A stretch of 64,000 nucleotides of DNA, from contig JBBART010000022.1 in assembly GCA_040399685.1 (NCBI GenBank), positions 21,132-85,131 of the forward strand, given 5' to 3'. Each line of letters begins with the position of its first letter. The first letter of the stretch is position 1. This stretch comes from CAIQQQ01 sp040399685. Its GTDB lineage: Bacteria; Pseudomonadota; Alphaproteobacteria; Acetobacterales; Acetobacteraceae. Below are positions 1 to 7,237 of the stretch, one piece after another. Below the pieces are notes generated by a model. It was given only the letters and a program-made list of their open reading frames with translations, ran no database searches and had not been told where the DNA came from. The translations under genes were made by a program, and so were the position numbers.

Positions 1-1
1 C

Positions 2-631
2 CGGCTTGAGTGGGTCAGCCAGGAAATGGCCGCCCTCGGCGATGCCTCCGGCTATCGCACCAATCCAGAGACAATGTGGGAGCGGTTGCGCCCGCGCACC
101 AACAACCGCCGTATGCTCGGTGTGCTGCGCGCCTTGGCCGCGTGGCGGGAGCGAGAGGCGCAGCGCAGCAACATTCCGCGCCAGCGCATGTTGAAGGACG
201 AGACGCTGCTGGAGATCGCCGCCACCGCCCCTGCCAACGCCGAGGATCTGTCGCGCGCCCGCGGCATCACCCGCGGGTTCGCCGAAGGCAAGAGCGGCGT
301 GTCCCTGTTGGCGGCCGTGGCGGAGGCCAAGGCGCTGCCGGATGACCAGTTGCCCGAGGTTCCGGGCCACCGTGACAGCCCGAAGGCGTCGCCGGCGCTG
401 GTGTCGTTGCTGAAGGTTCTGCTGGCGGCCAAATGCGAGCAGTTCCACGTGGCGCCGAAGCTGGTGGCAAATTCCGAGGATATCGACCGTCTGGCCACCG
501 AACAGGAGCCGGATGTGGCGTGCGCCAGCGGCTGGCGCGCGGACGTGTTCGGGGCGGATGCGATGGCGCTGAAGTCGGGGAAGCTGGCGTTGGGCGTGGA
601 TGGCAAGAGGGTGAAATTGATTCGGAGTTGA
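2..631 (+). CDS. rnd: Ribonuclease D, C-terminal part (cut by window edge)
   Basis: The reading frame is already open at base 2, so the N-terminal exonuclease domain lies outside the window. The visible 209 residues carry the helical C-terminal part of RNase D. An HRDC domain sits around residues 75-150 (DETLLEIAATAP, followed by an ARGI segment), and a second HRDC-like helical repeat follows. RNase D trims the 3' ends of tRNA and other stable RNA precursors in the cytoplasm. It converges on the minus-strand anti-sigma gene with a 57-base gap. Family assignment is firm, but the catalytic DEDD residues cannot be checked here. Confidence 0.85.
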   Translation, partial: RLEWVSQEMAALGDASGYRTNPETMWERLRPRTNNRRMLGVLRALAAWREREAQRSNIPRQRMLKDETLLEIAATAPANAEDLSRARGITRGFAEGKSGVSLLAAVAEAKALPDDQLPEVPGHRDSPKASPALVSLLKVLLAAKCEQFHVAPKLVANSEDIDRLATEQEPDVACASGWRADVFGADAMALKSGKLALGVDGKRVKLIRS

Positions 632-688
632 GATGGCGGGCGTTGCCCGCCCTGCGCGACGCGATCCGGTTTACGTGGCGCCGCGCGT

Positions 689-1348
689 TTATGGCAAGGG
701 CGGGTTCAGCCATCCCAGAACACGTCGGCCGATGGCGGCGTCAATGGTCACGATGACGATGGCGACGCCGATGTTCCAGATCAGCACCATGATCGTTGCG
801 TCCAGTTGATGAAACAGCGACAGCGCCGTGGAGGTCATGCCGGCCACGGCGAGGCCGGCCGTCATCGTCACCCGCGCGGGCCGCAGCCTGGCGGCGTGTC
901 GCAGCAGCGCGAACAGCGCCAGTGACAGCGGCAGGCTGACCAGCAGCACGGTGGCAAAGCACCGCGCCGCTTCGCCAGGTTGCACACCGCCCGACGACAG
1001 GCTGATCCAATCGGTCAGGCAGCCATAGCCGATCGTGGAGAACCACAGCAGCATCGCCGGCACCGGCAGCCACAGCCAGGCCCGGGACCGATCCGGCAGG
1101 CTGGCGATCAGGCAGCCGATGCAGGCCAGCACCGCCGTTGCGGTGGAGGCCCCCACGGCGATGGCGAACGCACCGGTGCCGAGTTGGGCCGCAAGGTCAT
1201 CGCGCAGGCCGCGCTCCACCCCCAGCAACGCGAGCCCGATCACGGCCAGCAGCAACCATGATCCGGCCAGCAGCATCGGCGACGACAACCGGCGAACAGG
1301 CGGGGCGTGCGTGCTGAGCCGGGCGATGAGGTCCGGGGTATCGATCAT
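689..1348 (-). CDS. NrsF-type (DUF1109) membrane anti-sigma factor
   Basis: A 219-residue protein with a short cytosolic N-terminus and about six hydrophobic membrane segments, the architecture of NrsF/DUF1109 anti-sigma factors. In the best studied alphaproteobacterial cases these sequester an ECF sigma factor at the inner membrane and release it on stress through conserved cysteines. Cysteines are present here (for example in the segments LACIGCL and YGCLTDW). Its start codon overlaps the stop of the upstream sigma gene in an ATGA, so the two are translationally coupled. The partner assignment is by position and family; binding is inferred. Confidence 0.82.
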   Translation of the reverse strand: MIDTPDLIARLSTHAPPVRRLSSPMLLAGSWLLLAVIGLALLGVERGLRDDLAAQLGTGAFAIAVGASTATAVLACIGCLIASLPDRSRAWLWLPVPAMLLWFSTIGYGCLTDWISLSSGGVQPGEAARCFATVLLVSLPLSLALFALLRHAARLRPARVTMTAGLAVAGMTSTALSLFHQLDATIMVLIWNIGVAIVIVTIDAAIGRRVLGWLNPPLP

Positions 1349-1938
1349 CGTTCGTCCTTCTCTCGCACCAGCAGGCGCCGCAGCGCCTGCATGCCCCGAT
1401 GGGTCGCGACCTTCAGCGCGCCGACCGACACGCCGGTCTCGGCCGCTGCGTCGTGCAGCGACATTTCGCGCAGCTTGGTCATCGTCACCGCCAGAAGCTG
1501 GCCCTTGGGCAAGGTTTGCAGGGCGATGTGCAGCCCGCGCTGGTCAAACGCGCGGTCGGCCTCCTGGTTGTCCGGGGCCGCGAACGCTTCGTGCTCCAAC
1601 GCCAGGCTCACCTCGCGGGCCGACATGCGTGCGCGGCGGCGCAGGCGGTCGCCGACGCGGTGCTGGGCGATTCCGGCCAGCCAGGGCTTGAACGGCCGGG
1701 TCGGGTCGTAGGTGTGGCGCACGGCATGCACGGTCAAAAGAATGTCCTGCACAGAATCCTCGGCATCGCTGGGGTTGCGGTGCGCCCGGCCGGAGATCGC
1801 CCGCAGATAGGGGGTGATCGCGGTCAGCAGGCGGCGATAGGCGTGGGCATCGCCGTCCTGGGCGCGGGCCATCAGTGCTGACCATTCGTCCGGATGCACC
1901 AACGGCCCCGCATTCTGCTGGGATGCGGGGCCGGTCAT
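1345..1938 (-). CDS. ECF RNA polymerase sigma factor (SigF-like)
   Basis: A 197-residue ECF sigma factor. Region 2 is visible around residues 35-95 (DAEDSVQDILL, then RPFKPWLAGIAQHRVGDRLRR). Region 4 is a helix-turn-helix near residues 140-190 (LREMSLHDAAAETGVSVGALKV). It lies third in an operon behind thioredoxin and CcdA genes and directly ahead of its probable NrsF anti-sigma gene. A match to the Caulobacter SigF promoter consensus upstream of the operon suggests that it directs its own transcription. Regulation of redox or envelope stress genes is inferred from these neighbours. Confidence 0.88.
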   Translation of the reverse strand: MTGPASQQNAGPLVHPDEWSALMARAQDGDAHAYRRLLTAITPYLRAISGRAHRNPSDAEDSVQDILLTVHAVRHTYDPTRPFKPWLAGIAQHRVGDRLRRRARMSAREVSLALEHEAFAAPDNQEADRAFDQRGLHIALQTLPKGQLLAVTMTKLREMSLHDAAAETGVSVGALKVATHRGMQALRRLLVREKDER

Positions 1939-1940
1939 GG

Positions 1941-2669
1941 TCAGAAGCTTGTGGTCAGCGTGGTGAGCCAGGCCGGTGAGATCGACACGAGGGCGGTCTC
2001 AAGCACACGGTCCGCACCGGTCAGGATCAGGGCCGCCACGGCGAGCGCGCTGCCGCCGAGCAGCCACTTGCCGGTTTTGCCGCCCTGCATCATGCGGCCA
2101 CGCCAGCGCAGCATCGCCTCACGCGACAATGCGCCCACCACCAGCAGCGGCACCGAAGTTCCCAACGCGAATGCCACCATGACAATCGCCACGCTGGCAA
2201 GGTCGCGCCCCTGCGCCGCCAGCACGGAGGCCGCGCCCAATGTGGGCCCCACGCACGGGCTCCAGACCGCGCCCAGCAGCACGCCGAGCAGGAACTGGCC
2301 GCCCAGGCCGCTGGGTGTCACGCGGTCCATCAGGCGGCTGCCGATGTTGCTGACGCCGCTGGTGGCTGTGGCGAAACGCTGTTGCAACGCGCCGCTCAGC
2401 AGCACCACGCCAACAAGGGCCAGCATGACGGCGGAGGCGGTGCGAAACACCTCGCCATCAAGCCCGATCGAGAAGCCGATCGTGGCAACGAACAGGCCAA
2501 CCGTGGCGAACGAGACCACCAGCCCAGCGGTGAGGGCGTAAAGCCCCCAGCGATGGGTGGCGATGGCCGGGCCGAGCACGAGCGGCAGGATCGGCAGCAC
2601 GCAGGGCGACAGAGTGGACATCACGCCCGCGAGAAAGCCAAAGAGAACCCGACCGAATTCGGCGCTCAT
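1941..2669 (-). CDS. CcdA/DsbD-family transmembrane disulfide carrier
   Basis: A 242-residue inner-membrane protein with about six membrane segments and no soluble domains, the CcdA form of the DsbD family. Both conserved cysteines sit in matching hairpins: SPCVLP (Cys23) and SPCVGP (about residue 138). The family moves reducing power from cytoplasmic thioredoxin across the membrane to periplasmic thiol proteins. The gene upstream encodes an exported thioredoxin-fold protein, the obvious acceptor. Only 2 bases separate it from the sigma gene downstream. Confidence 0.88.
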   Translation of the reverse strand: MSAEFGRVLFGFLAGVMSTLSPCVLPILPLVLGPAIATHRWGLYALTAGLVVSFATVGLFVATIGFSIGLDGEVFRTASAVMLALVGVVLLSGALQQRFATATSGVSNIGSRLMDRVTPSGLGGQFLLGVLLGAVWSPCVGPTLGAASVLAAQGRDLASVAIVMVAFALGTSVPLLVVGALSREAMLRWRGRMMQGGKTGKWLLGGSALAVAALILTGADRVLETALVSISPAWLTTLTTSF

Positions 2670-2690
2670 GCCGGCAATCCCTGCCAGCGC

Positions 2691-3092
2691 CTACTGGTTC
2701 GCCGTCGCTACCAGGGCACGGATCGATTTGGCATTGGTGTCACCGGTCGAGCGAGATTTTTCGGCCTTGCCGTGGAAGGCGATCAGTGTGCTCTGCATCT
2801 GCGCGCCCATGGCGCGGACCACGTCTTTCTGGGTGTCGAAATCGACTGTGTAGACAACCAGATCGGCGAATTCCGGGTCGGCCTTGATGGCGCTGAGAAT
2901 CGGGCGCTGCTGGGCGCAGGTGGGGCACCAGCTGGCGGTGATCTCAACCAGCACCGGCTTGCCGGCCTGCTGGGAGGCAGCGAAGGCCGCCTGCGTGAAG
3001 GCTGCCTCGGTGGCCGCCTGGGCATGACCGACGGCGGACAGAAGCAGGCCGGACGCGAGAAGAATGGCGGACAAGAAACGTGAACGGCGCAT
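2691..3092 (-). CDS. Exported thioredoxin-fold protein
   Basis: A 133-residue protein with a signal peptide (MRRSRF, a hydrophobic stretch, then cleavage near AQA at about residue 26). The thioredoxin fold follows, with active site WCPTC at residues 55-59. It is first gene of the operon, with CcdA next, so it most likely takes electrons from CcdA and reduces disulfides in the periplasm. The short C-terminus after the fourth strand resembles the DsbD C-terminal domain more than a classical TrxA. The exact client proteins cannot be told from sequence. Confidence 0.87.
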   Translation of the reverse strand: MRRSRFLSAILLASGLLLSAVGHAQAATEAAFTQAAFAASQQAGKPVLVEITASWCPTCAQQRPILSAIKADPEFADLVVYTVDFDTQKDVVRAMGAQMQSTLIAFHGKAEKSRSTGDTNAKSIRALVATANQ

Positions 3093-3164
3093 GAAAGCCC
3101 CCCTGGAATATCGATGTATGCGAGCGCCGCCGAAACATGTGCGGCACGCCTCGCATATTCAATA

Positions 3165-3190
3165 TTCGTCAGCGCGCGTTCAATGGTTAC
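3165..3190 (-). promoter_or_regulatory. SigF-type ECF promoter (GTAACC-N16-CGAA)
   Basis: Read on the minus strand, GTAACC (3185-3190) is followed by exactly 16 bases and then CGAA (3165-3168). This matches the promoter consensus reported, from memory, for the Caulobacter SigF/NrsF system. It ends about 70 bases upstream of the thioredoxin start, so it would drive the whole thioredoxin-CcdA-sigma-anti-sigma operon and make the sigma factor autoregulatory. Confidence 0.7.
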
Positions 3191-3204
3191 ACAGACCCGC
3201 GCAT

Positions 3205-4413
3205 TTAAACCGAGGACAGCACCGCAGGCGCCAATCCGGCGGTCTTAGCGGCCGGGTGCGACGGGTTGCGGTAGCGCAATTCGCCATCCGAGGCCGCGTG
3301 CGGCGCAGTTCCCCCCAGCAGTTCCAGGCGCGATGCGCAGGTGACGGCCACCACGCCGCGGGCTTCAGGATGGGTCAGGAACTGGCGGGCCTCGCCCTCG
3401 AGTACCAGCTTGTCACGCAGATGGCGCCATTCGGTGCGGTCGGTGTCTTCCACGAACATCGCCAGGATGCCAGGGCGGGTTCCGGTCAGGTGAGTGGGAG
3501 CGATGGCGGCCATGCGGCGGCGGATGGCCACGGCCACCTCGTCCTCGCGTCCGGCGCGGGCGGCGAGGACGAACAGGCCTTGGCCAGCGGCGGTGACGGC
3601 CAGATGCGCCTGCGGGCCGAATTCGTGGCGCAACGAGGACATCAGGCTGGGGTCGGACGGCCGGTCGCCGGCTTGGGAGGCAGCAAGCATCAGCGGGTCG
3701 AGGCGGAGCACGCAGGCTTCGTCATGATCGGAGCGGTTGCTGGATTGCAGCATGGTGCGGATGCGGCCTTGCAGGGCGGCCAGACCGTCTTCGTCGCCGT
3801 TCAATCCTTGCGGCAGGGTCATTTTCAACAGATAGCGGCCGGGATGGCTCGACAGCCAGGTTTGCAGGTCGTCGTCAATCCGGTCGACCAGTTGCACCCA
3901 GGCGCCGCGATGCACGTCCCGCCCGTCTTCTGCGGACACCACGTCGCAGACCAGTTCAGCCTCCGCACCGTCGCGCGACAGCAGCAGATCGAACGGTGCT
4001 GCGTCTTCCAGGCCGGCAAACTGCACGGCAAAACCACGAGAGCGTTGCAGGGCGGCGGTGCGTAGCAAATGGAAGATCGGCACCAGCGTCTTTTCATGCA
4101 GCATGGCGCTCGCCAGGGCGGCGCGGAAACGAACGCGGCCCTCGGGGGTCAATTTCCGGTCCGTGGCGACAGCTTCGCGTGCAAGCTCCAGCACGCAGCC
4201 ATCGGCGGCTGTCAATGAAGCTGGACCACCCGAACGGCGAAAGCGCTCGATGGTGATTTCAATGGCATGCTGCTGTGCCAGAGCGCGGCCGACGCGCTGG
4301 CTTCGGGCGGCGTTGCTCTCGATTTCGGCCATCCTGCTTGCCCAGCATTTCGTGCCGACGCATGAGATGAACGCAGCAATGGTCTTGGCGTGAGGCGAAG
4401 AAGATGAGGCCAT
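3205..4413 (-). CDS. Uncharacterised protein, possible degenerate PD-(D/E)XK-like fold
   Basis: A 402-residue soluble protein that I cannot assign to a named family. The ATG at 4413 is chosen because GAGGG lies about 6 bases upstream; a TTG at 4452 and an ATG at 4332 are alternatives. The middle (about residues 130-175) has the segment FDLLLSRDG, then ELVCDV and EDGRDVHR. Its layout resembles restriction-endonuclease-like proteins, in which a D and an E-x-K precede a KGR-IHR motif. Here the lysine is not seen, so any nuclease activity is doubtful. The C-terminus is rich in A and P. It stands alone between aroC and the thioredoxin operon. Confidence 0.6.
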   Translation of the reverse strand: MASSSSPHAKTIAAFISCVGTKCWASRMAEIESNAARSQRVGRALAQQHAIEITIERFRRSGGPASLTAADGCVLELAREAVATDRKLTPEGRVRFRAALASAMLHEKTLVPIFHLLRTAALQRSRGFAVQFAGLEDAAPFDLLLSRDGAEAELVCDVVSAEDGRDVHRGAWVQLVDRIDDDLQTWLSSHPGRYLLKMTLPQGLNGDEDGLAALQGRIRTMLQSSNRSDHDEACVLRLDPLMLAASQAGDRPSDPSLMSSLRHEFGPQAHLAVTAAGQGLFVLAARAGREDEVAVAIRRRMAAIAPTHLTGTRPGILAMFVEDTDRTEWRHLRDKLVLEGEARQFLTHPEARGVVAVTCASRLELLGGTAPHAASDGELRYRNPSHPAAKTAGLAPAVLSSV

Positions 4414-4514
4414 GGGAACCCTCGGACATTGCGCAGGCGGCGTGGCCGGCAATCGGAAAAATCAACTTACACACATTACCCCGCCGCGCGAGGGAATTGT
4501 TAATGAAACCGAAC

Positions 4515-4528
4515 GTTTTGACCAAAAC
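4515..4528. promoter_or_regulatory. Perfect 14-base palindrome upstream of the orphan gene
   Basis: GTTTTG-AC-CAAAAC is a perfect inverted repeat in an AT-rich 141-base gap between the end of aroC and the orphan start at 4413. On the minus strand it directly follows a TTGACA hexamer (4529-4534), so it could be an operator overlapping a promoter. No matching -10 element could be fixed. The repressor is unknown. Confidence 0.3.
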
Positions 4529-4554
4529 TGTCAATTAATGTAGACACTACCACA

Positions 4555-5655
4555 TCAGTTGCGCGGCAACGTCGCCATTATAGGTGCATCTGGGTTTTGG
4601 GCACGATGGCGCAACAGGTGATCCGCCAGAACGCAGGCAAGCATCGCCTCACCCACCGGCACGGCGCGAATACCCACGCAGGGATCGTGACGGCCTTTGG
4701 TGAGGATGTCCACGTCCGCGCCCATCTTGTCGACCGATTGGCGGCGCGTGAGGATGGAACTGGTCGGCTTGACGGCGAAGCGGGCCACAATCGGCTGGCC
4801 GGTGGAAATGCCGCCCAGAATGCCGCCGGCGTGGTTGGAGCCGAATTGCACATGAGCGCCGTCCATCCGCATTTCGTCGGCGTTGTCTTCGCCGGTGAGG
4901 CTGGCTGAGGCGAAACCGTCACCGATTTCCACGCCCTTGACGGCGTTGATGCTCATCAGCGCGGCCGCAAGGTCAGCATCGAGCTTGCCGTAGATCGGCG
5001 CCCCCAGGCCCGGCGGGACAAAATCGGCCACCAGTTCGATGACCGCACCGCAGGACGAGCCGGATTTGCGGATGCCGTTGAGATAATCTTCCCAGGCGAT
5101 TGCGGCCTCGGGGTCGGGGCAGAAGAACGGATTTTTGCCGATGGCATCCCAGTCCCAGCGGGCACGGTCGATCTTGTGCGGGCCCATCTGCACCAGGGCG
5201 CCCCTGATGCGCACGCCGTCCAGGATCTTGCGGGCGATGGCGCCGGCGGCCACCCGCATGGCGGTCTCGCGGGCGGACGAACGGCCGCCGCCGCGATAAT
5301 CGCGGATGCCGTATTTCAGCTCGTAGGTGAGATCGGCGTGGCCGGGGCGGAACTGCTGGGCGATGGCGCCGTAATCGCGGCTGCGCTGGTCGACGTTGTC
5401 GATGCCAAGCGCGATCGGCGTGCCGGTGGTGCGGCCCTCGAACACGCCGGAGAGAATGCGAACCGCATCCGGCTCCTGGCGCTGTGTGGTGAATTTCGAC
5501 TGGCCGGGCCGGCGCTGGTCCAGCCAGGGTTGGATATCACCTTCGGCCAACTCGATCCGCGGCGGGCAGCCATCGACGACGCAGCCGATGGCCGGCCCAT
5601 GGCTTTCGCCCCAGGTGGTGACGCGGAACAGATGGCCGAAGGTGTTGTGGCTCAT
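4555..5655 (-). CDS. aroC: Chorismate synthase
   Basis: A 366-residue enzyme converting 5-enolpyruvylshikimate 3-phosphate to chorismate, the last step of the shikimate pathway, using reduced FMN. The N-terminus MSHNTFGHLFRVTTWGESHG carries the first family signature, and RSSARETAMRVAAGAIA the second. The start at 5655 is preferred over upstream in-frame codons because family members begin here. It also overlaps the fabI stop in an ATGA, which indicates translational coupling. Length matches the family. Confidence 0.97.
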   Translation of the reverse strand: MSHNTFGHLFRVTTWGESHGPAIGCVVDGCPPRIELAEGDIQPWLDQRRPGQSKFTTQRQEPDAVRILSGVFEGRTTGTPIALGIDNVDQRSRDYGAIAQQFRPGHADLTYELKYGIRDYRGGGRSSARETAMRVAAGAIARKILDGVRIRGALVQMGPHKIDRARWDWDAIGKNPFFCPDPEAAIAWEDYLNGIRKSGSSCGAVIELVADFVPPGLGAPIYGKLDADLAAALMSINAVKGVEIGDGFASASLTGEDNADEMRMDGAHVQFGSNHAGGILGGISTGQPIVARFAVKPTSSILTRRQSVDKMGADVDILTKGRHDPCVGIRAVPVGEAMLACVLADHLLRHRAQNPDAPIMATLPRN

Positions 5656-6491
5656 TCGACGTTGATGTCCGGCGCCGAGGGGTTCTTCATGCCGACCGTG
5701 TGATAGCCGCTGTCGACGTGATGCACTTCGCCGGTCACGCCGCTCGACAGGTCCGACAGCAGATACAGGCCGGCGCCGCCGACTTCCTCGATGGTGGTGT
5801 TGCGTTCCAGCGGCGAGTTGTACTGGTTCCACTTTAGGATATACCGGAAATCGCCGATGCCGCTGGCGGCCAAAGTGCGAATCGGGCCGGCGCTGATGGC
5901 GTTGACGCGGATGTTGTTGCGCCCGAGATCGGCGGCCAAATAGCGCACAGAGGCCTCAAGCGCCGCCTTGGCAACACCCATCACGTTGTAATGCGGCATC
6001 ACGCGTTCGGCGCCGAGATAGCTCAGCGTCAGCATGGAGCCACCCGGACGCATCATCGCCGAGGCGCGTGCGGCCACGGCGGTGAAGCTGAAGCAGGAGA
6101 TGTCCATCGCCTGGAGAAACACGTTGCGGGGCGTGTCGACATAGCGCCCCCGCAGATAGGCCTTGTCCGCAAATCCGATGGCGTGGACCAGAAAGTCGAT
6201 TCCCTCCGGCCAGGTGTCGCGCACCACGGCGAAGGCTGCATCCATGCTGGCGTCATCGGACACATCGCACGGCACCACGATCTTGGCGCCGACGCTGGCA
6301 GCCAGGGGGCGCACGCGTTTTTCCAGCGCATCGCCCTGGAAGGTGAATGCCAGTTCAGCGCCTTGCGCGGCGCAGGCGGCAGCAATGCCCCAGGCGATGG
6401 AGCGGTCGTTCGCCACCCCCATGATGAGGCCGCGTTTGCCGGCCATCAGGTTGCCCTTGGCGGGAGCGCGGGGGTTTTCGCCTTCAGACAT
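5652..6491 (-). CDS. fabI: Enoyl-[acyl-carrier-protein] reductase (NADH)
   Basis: A 279-residue short-chain reductase that carries out the last step of each fatty-acid elongation round. It shows the divergent nucleotide motif GLIMGVANDRSIAWGIA and the FabI active site with Tyr168 and Lys175 (Y-x6-K in HYNVMGVAK). Family members often start at MAGKRG (Met16). The longer start at 6491 has a GAGGA element upstream and is kept, with some doubt. It is coupled to aroC by a 4-base overlap, an arrangement common in Rhodospirillales and relatives. Confidence 0.96.
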   Translation of the reverse strand: MSEGENPRAPAKGNLMAGKRGLIMGVANDRSIAWGIAAACAAQGAELAFTFQGDALEKRVRPLAASVGAKIVVPCDVSDDASMDAAFAVVRDTWPEGIDFLVHAIGFADKAYLRGRYVDTPRNVFLQAMDISCFSFTAVAARASAMMRPGGSMLTLSYLGAERVMPHYNVMGVAKAALEASVRYLAADLGRNNIRVNAISAGPIRTLAASGIGDFRYILKWNQYNSPLERNTTIEEVGGAGLYLLSDLSSGVTGEVHHVDSGYHTVGMKNPSAPDINVE

Positions 6492-6622
6492 TTGACGTCA
6501 TCCTCGGTGCAGATCAGTCACAATGCGCTGTCCTGACATGGTCGGGCCGCATGCGACAAGGGGGTGGTCTGGGAGACAGCATCGCGCGTGTCGATTAGAC
6601 TGCATACAGGAGGCATTTTTCC

Positions 6623-7237
6623 ATGTCCGACACAGCCGTCTCGATTGCGATTCCATCCGAAATGACCGACCCATACGCCCTGTTCGCCACCTGGTTCGCC
6701 GAGGCGGGGCGGACCGAAATCAACGATCCCAACGCGATGATTTTGGCCACCTGCACGCCTGACGGCTTTCCGTCCGCGCGGGTGGTGCTGATGAAGGATT
6801 ACGATGCCCAGGGCTTCGTGTTCTACACCAACAAGGAAAGCCGCAAGGGTGACGAACTGCGCGAGAACGGTCGCGCGGCGCTGTTGTTCTATTGGAAGAG
6901 CCTGCATCGCCAGGTGCGCGTCGAGGGTGCTGTCGAGCACGTGACCGACGATGAGGCGGATGCGTATTACCAGACCCGCGCGCGGATTTCGCGTCTGGGC
7001 GCGTGGGCATCCATCCAGTCCCGCCCCCTGCCCGACCGGGCCGATCTGGAACGCCGGGTGGCCGAGGTGGATGCGCGCTATCCTGGCGAGGCCGTGCCAC
7101 GGCCGCCGCATTGGTCCGGCTTCCGGGTGGTGCCGCAGCGGTTCGAATTCTGGCAGGACATGCCGTTCCGCCTGCATGACCGCACCATCTTCACACCAGC
7201 CGGCACTGGCTGGACGACGTCGAAGATCTACCCCTGA
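6623..7237 (+). CDS. pdxH: Pyridoxamine 5'-phosphate oxidase
   Basis: A 204-residue FMN enzyme oxidising pyridoxine or pyridoxamine 5'-phosphate to pyridoxal 5'-phosphate. The family layout is complete: substrate and FMN segments (SARVVLMKDYDAQGFVFYTN) and the C-terminal signature RLHDRTIFTPAG near the end. A strong AGGAGG lies about 9 bases before the start. The downstream kinase-fusion frame begins at or just after the stop codon, so the two are probably cotranscribed. Confidence 0.95.
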   Translation: MSDTAVSIAIPSEMTDPYALFATWFAEAGRTEINDPNAMILATCTPDGFPSARVVLMKDYDAQGFVFYTNKESRKGDELRENGRAALLFYWKSLHRQVRVEGAVEHVTDDEADAYYQTRARISRLGAWASIQSRPLPDRADLERRVAEVDARYPGEAVPRPPHWSGFRVVPQRFEFWQDMPFRLHDRTIFTPAGTGWTTSKIYP

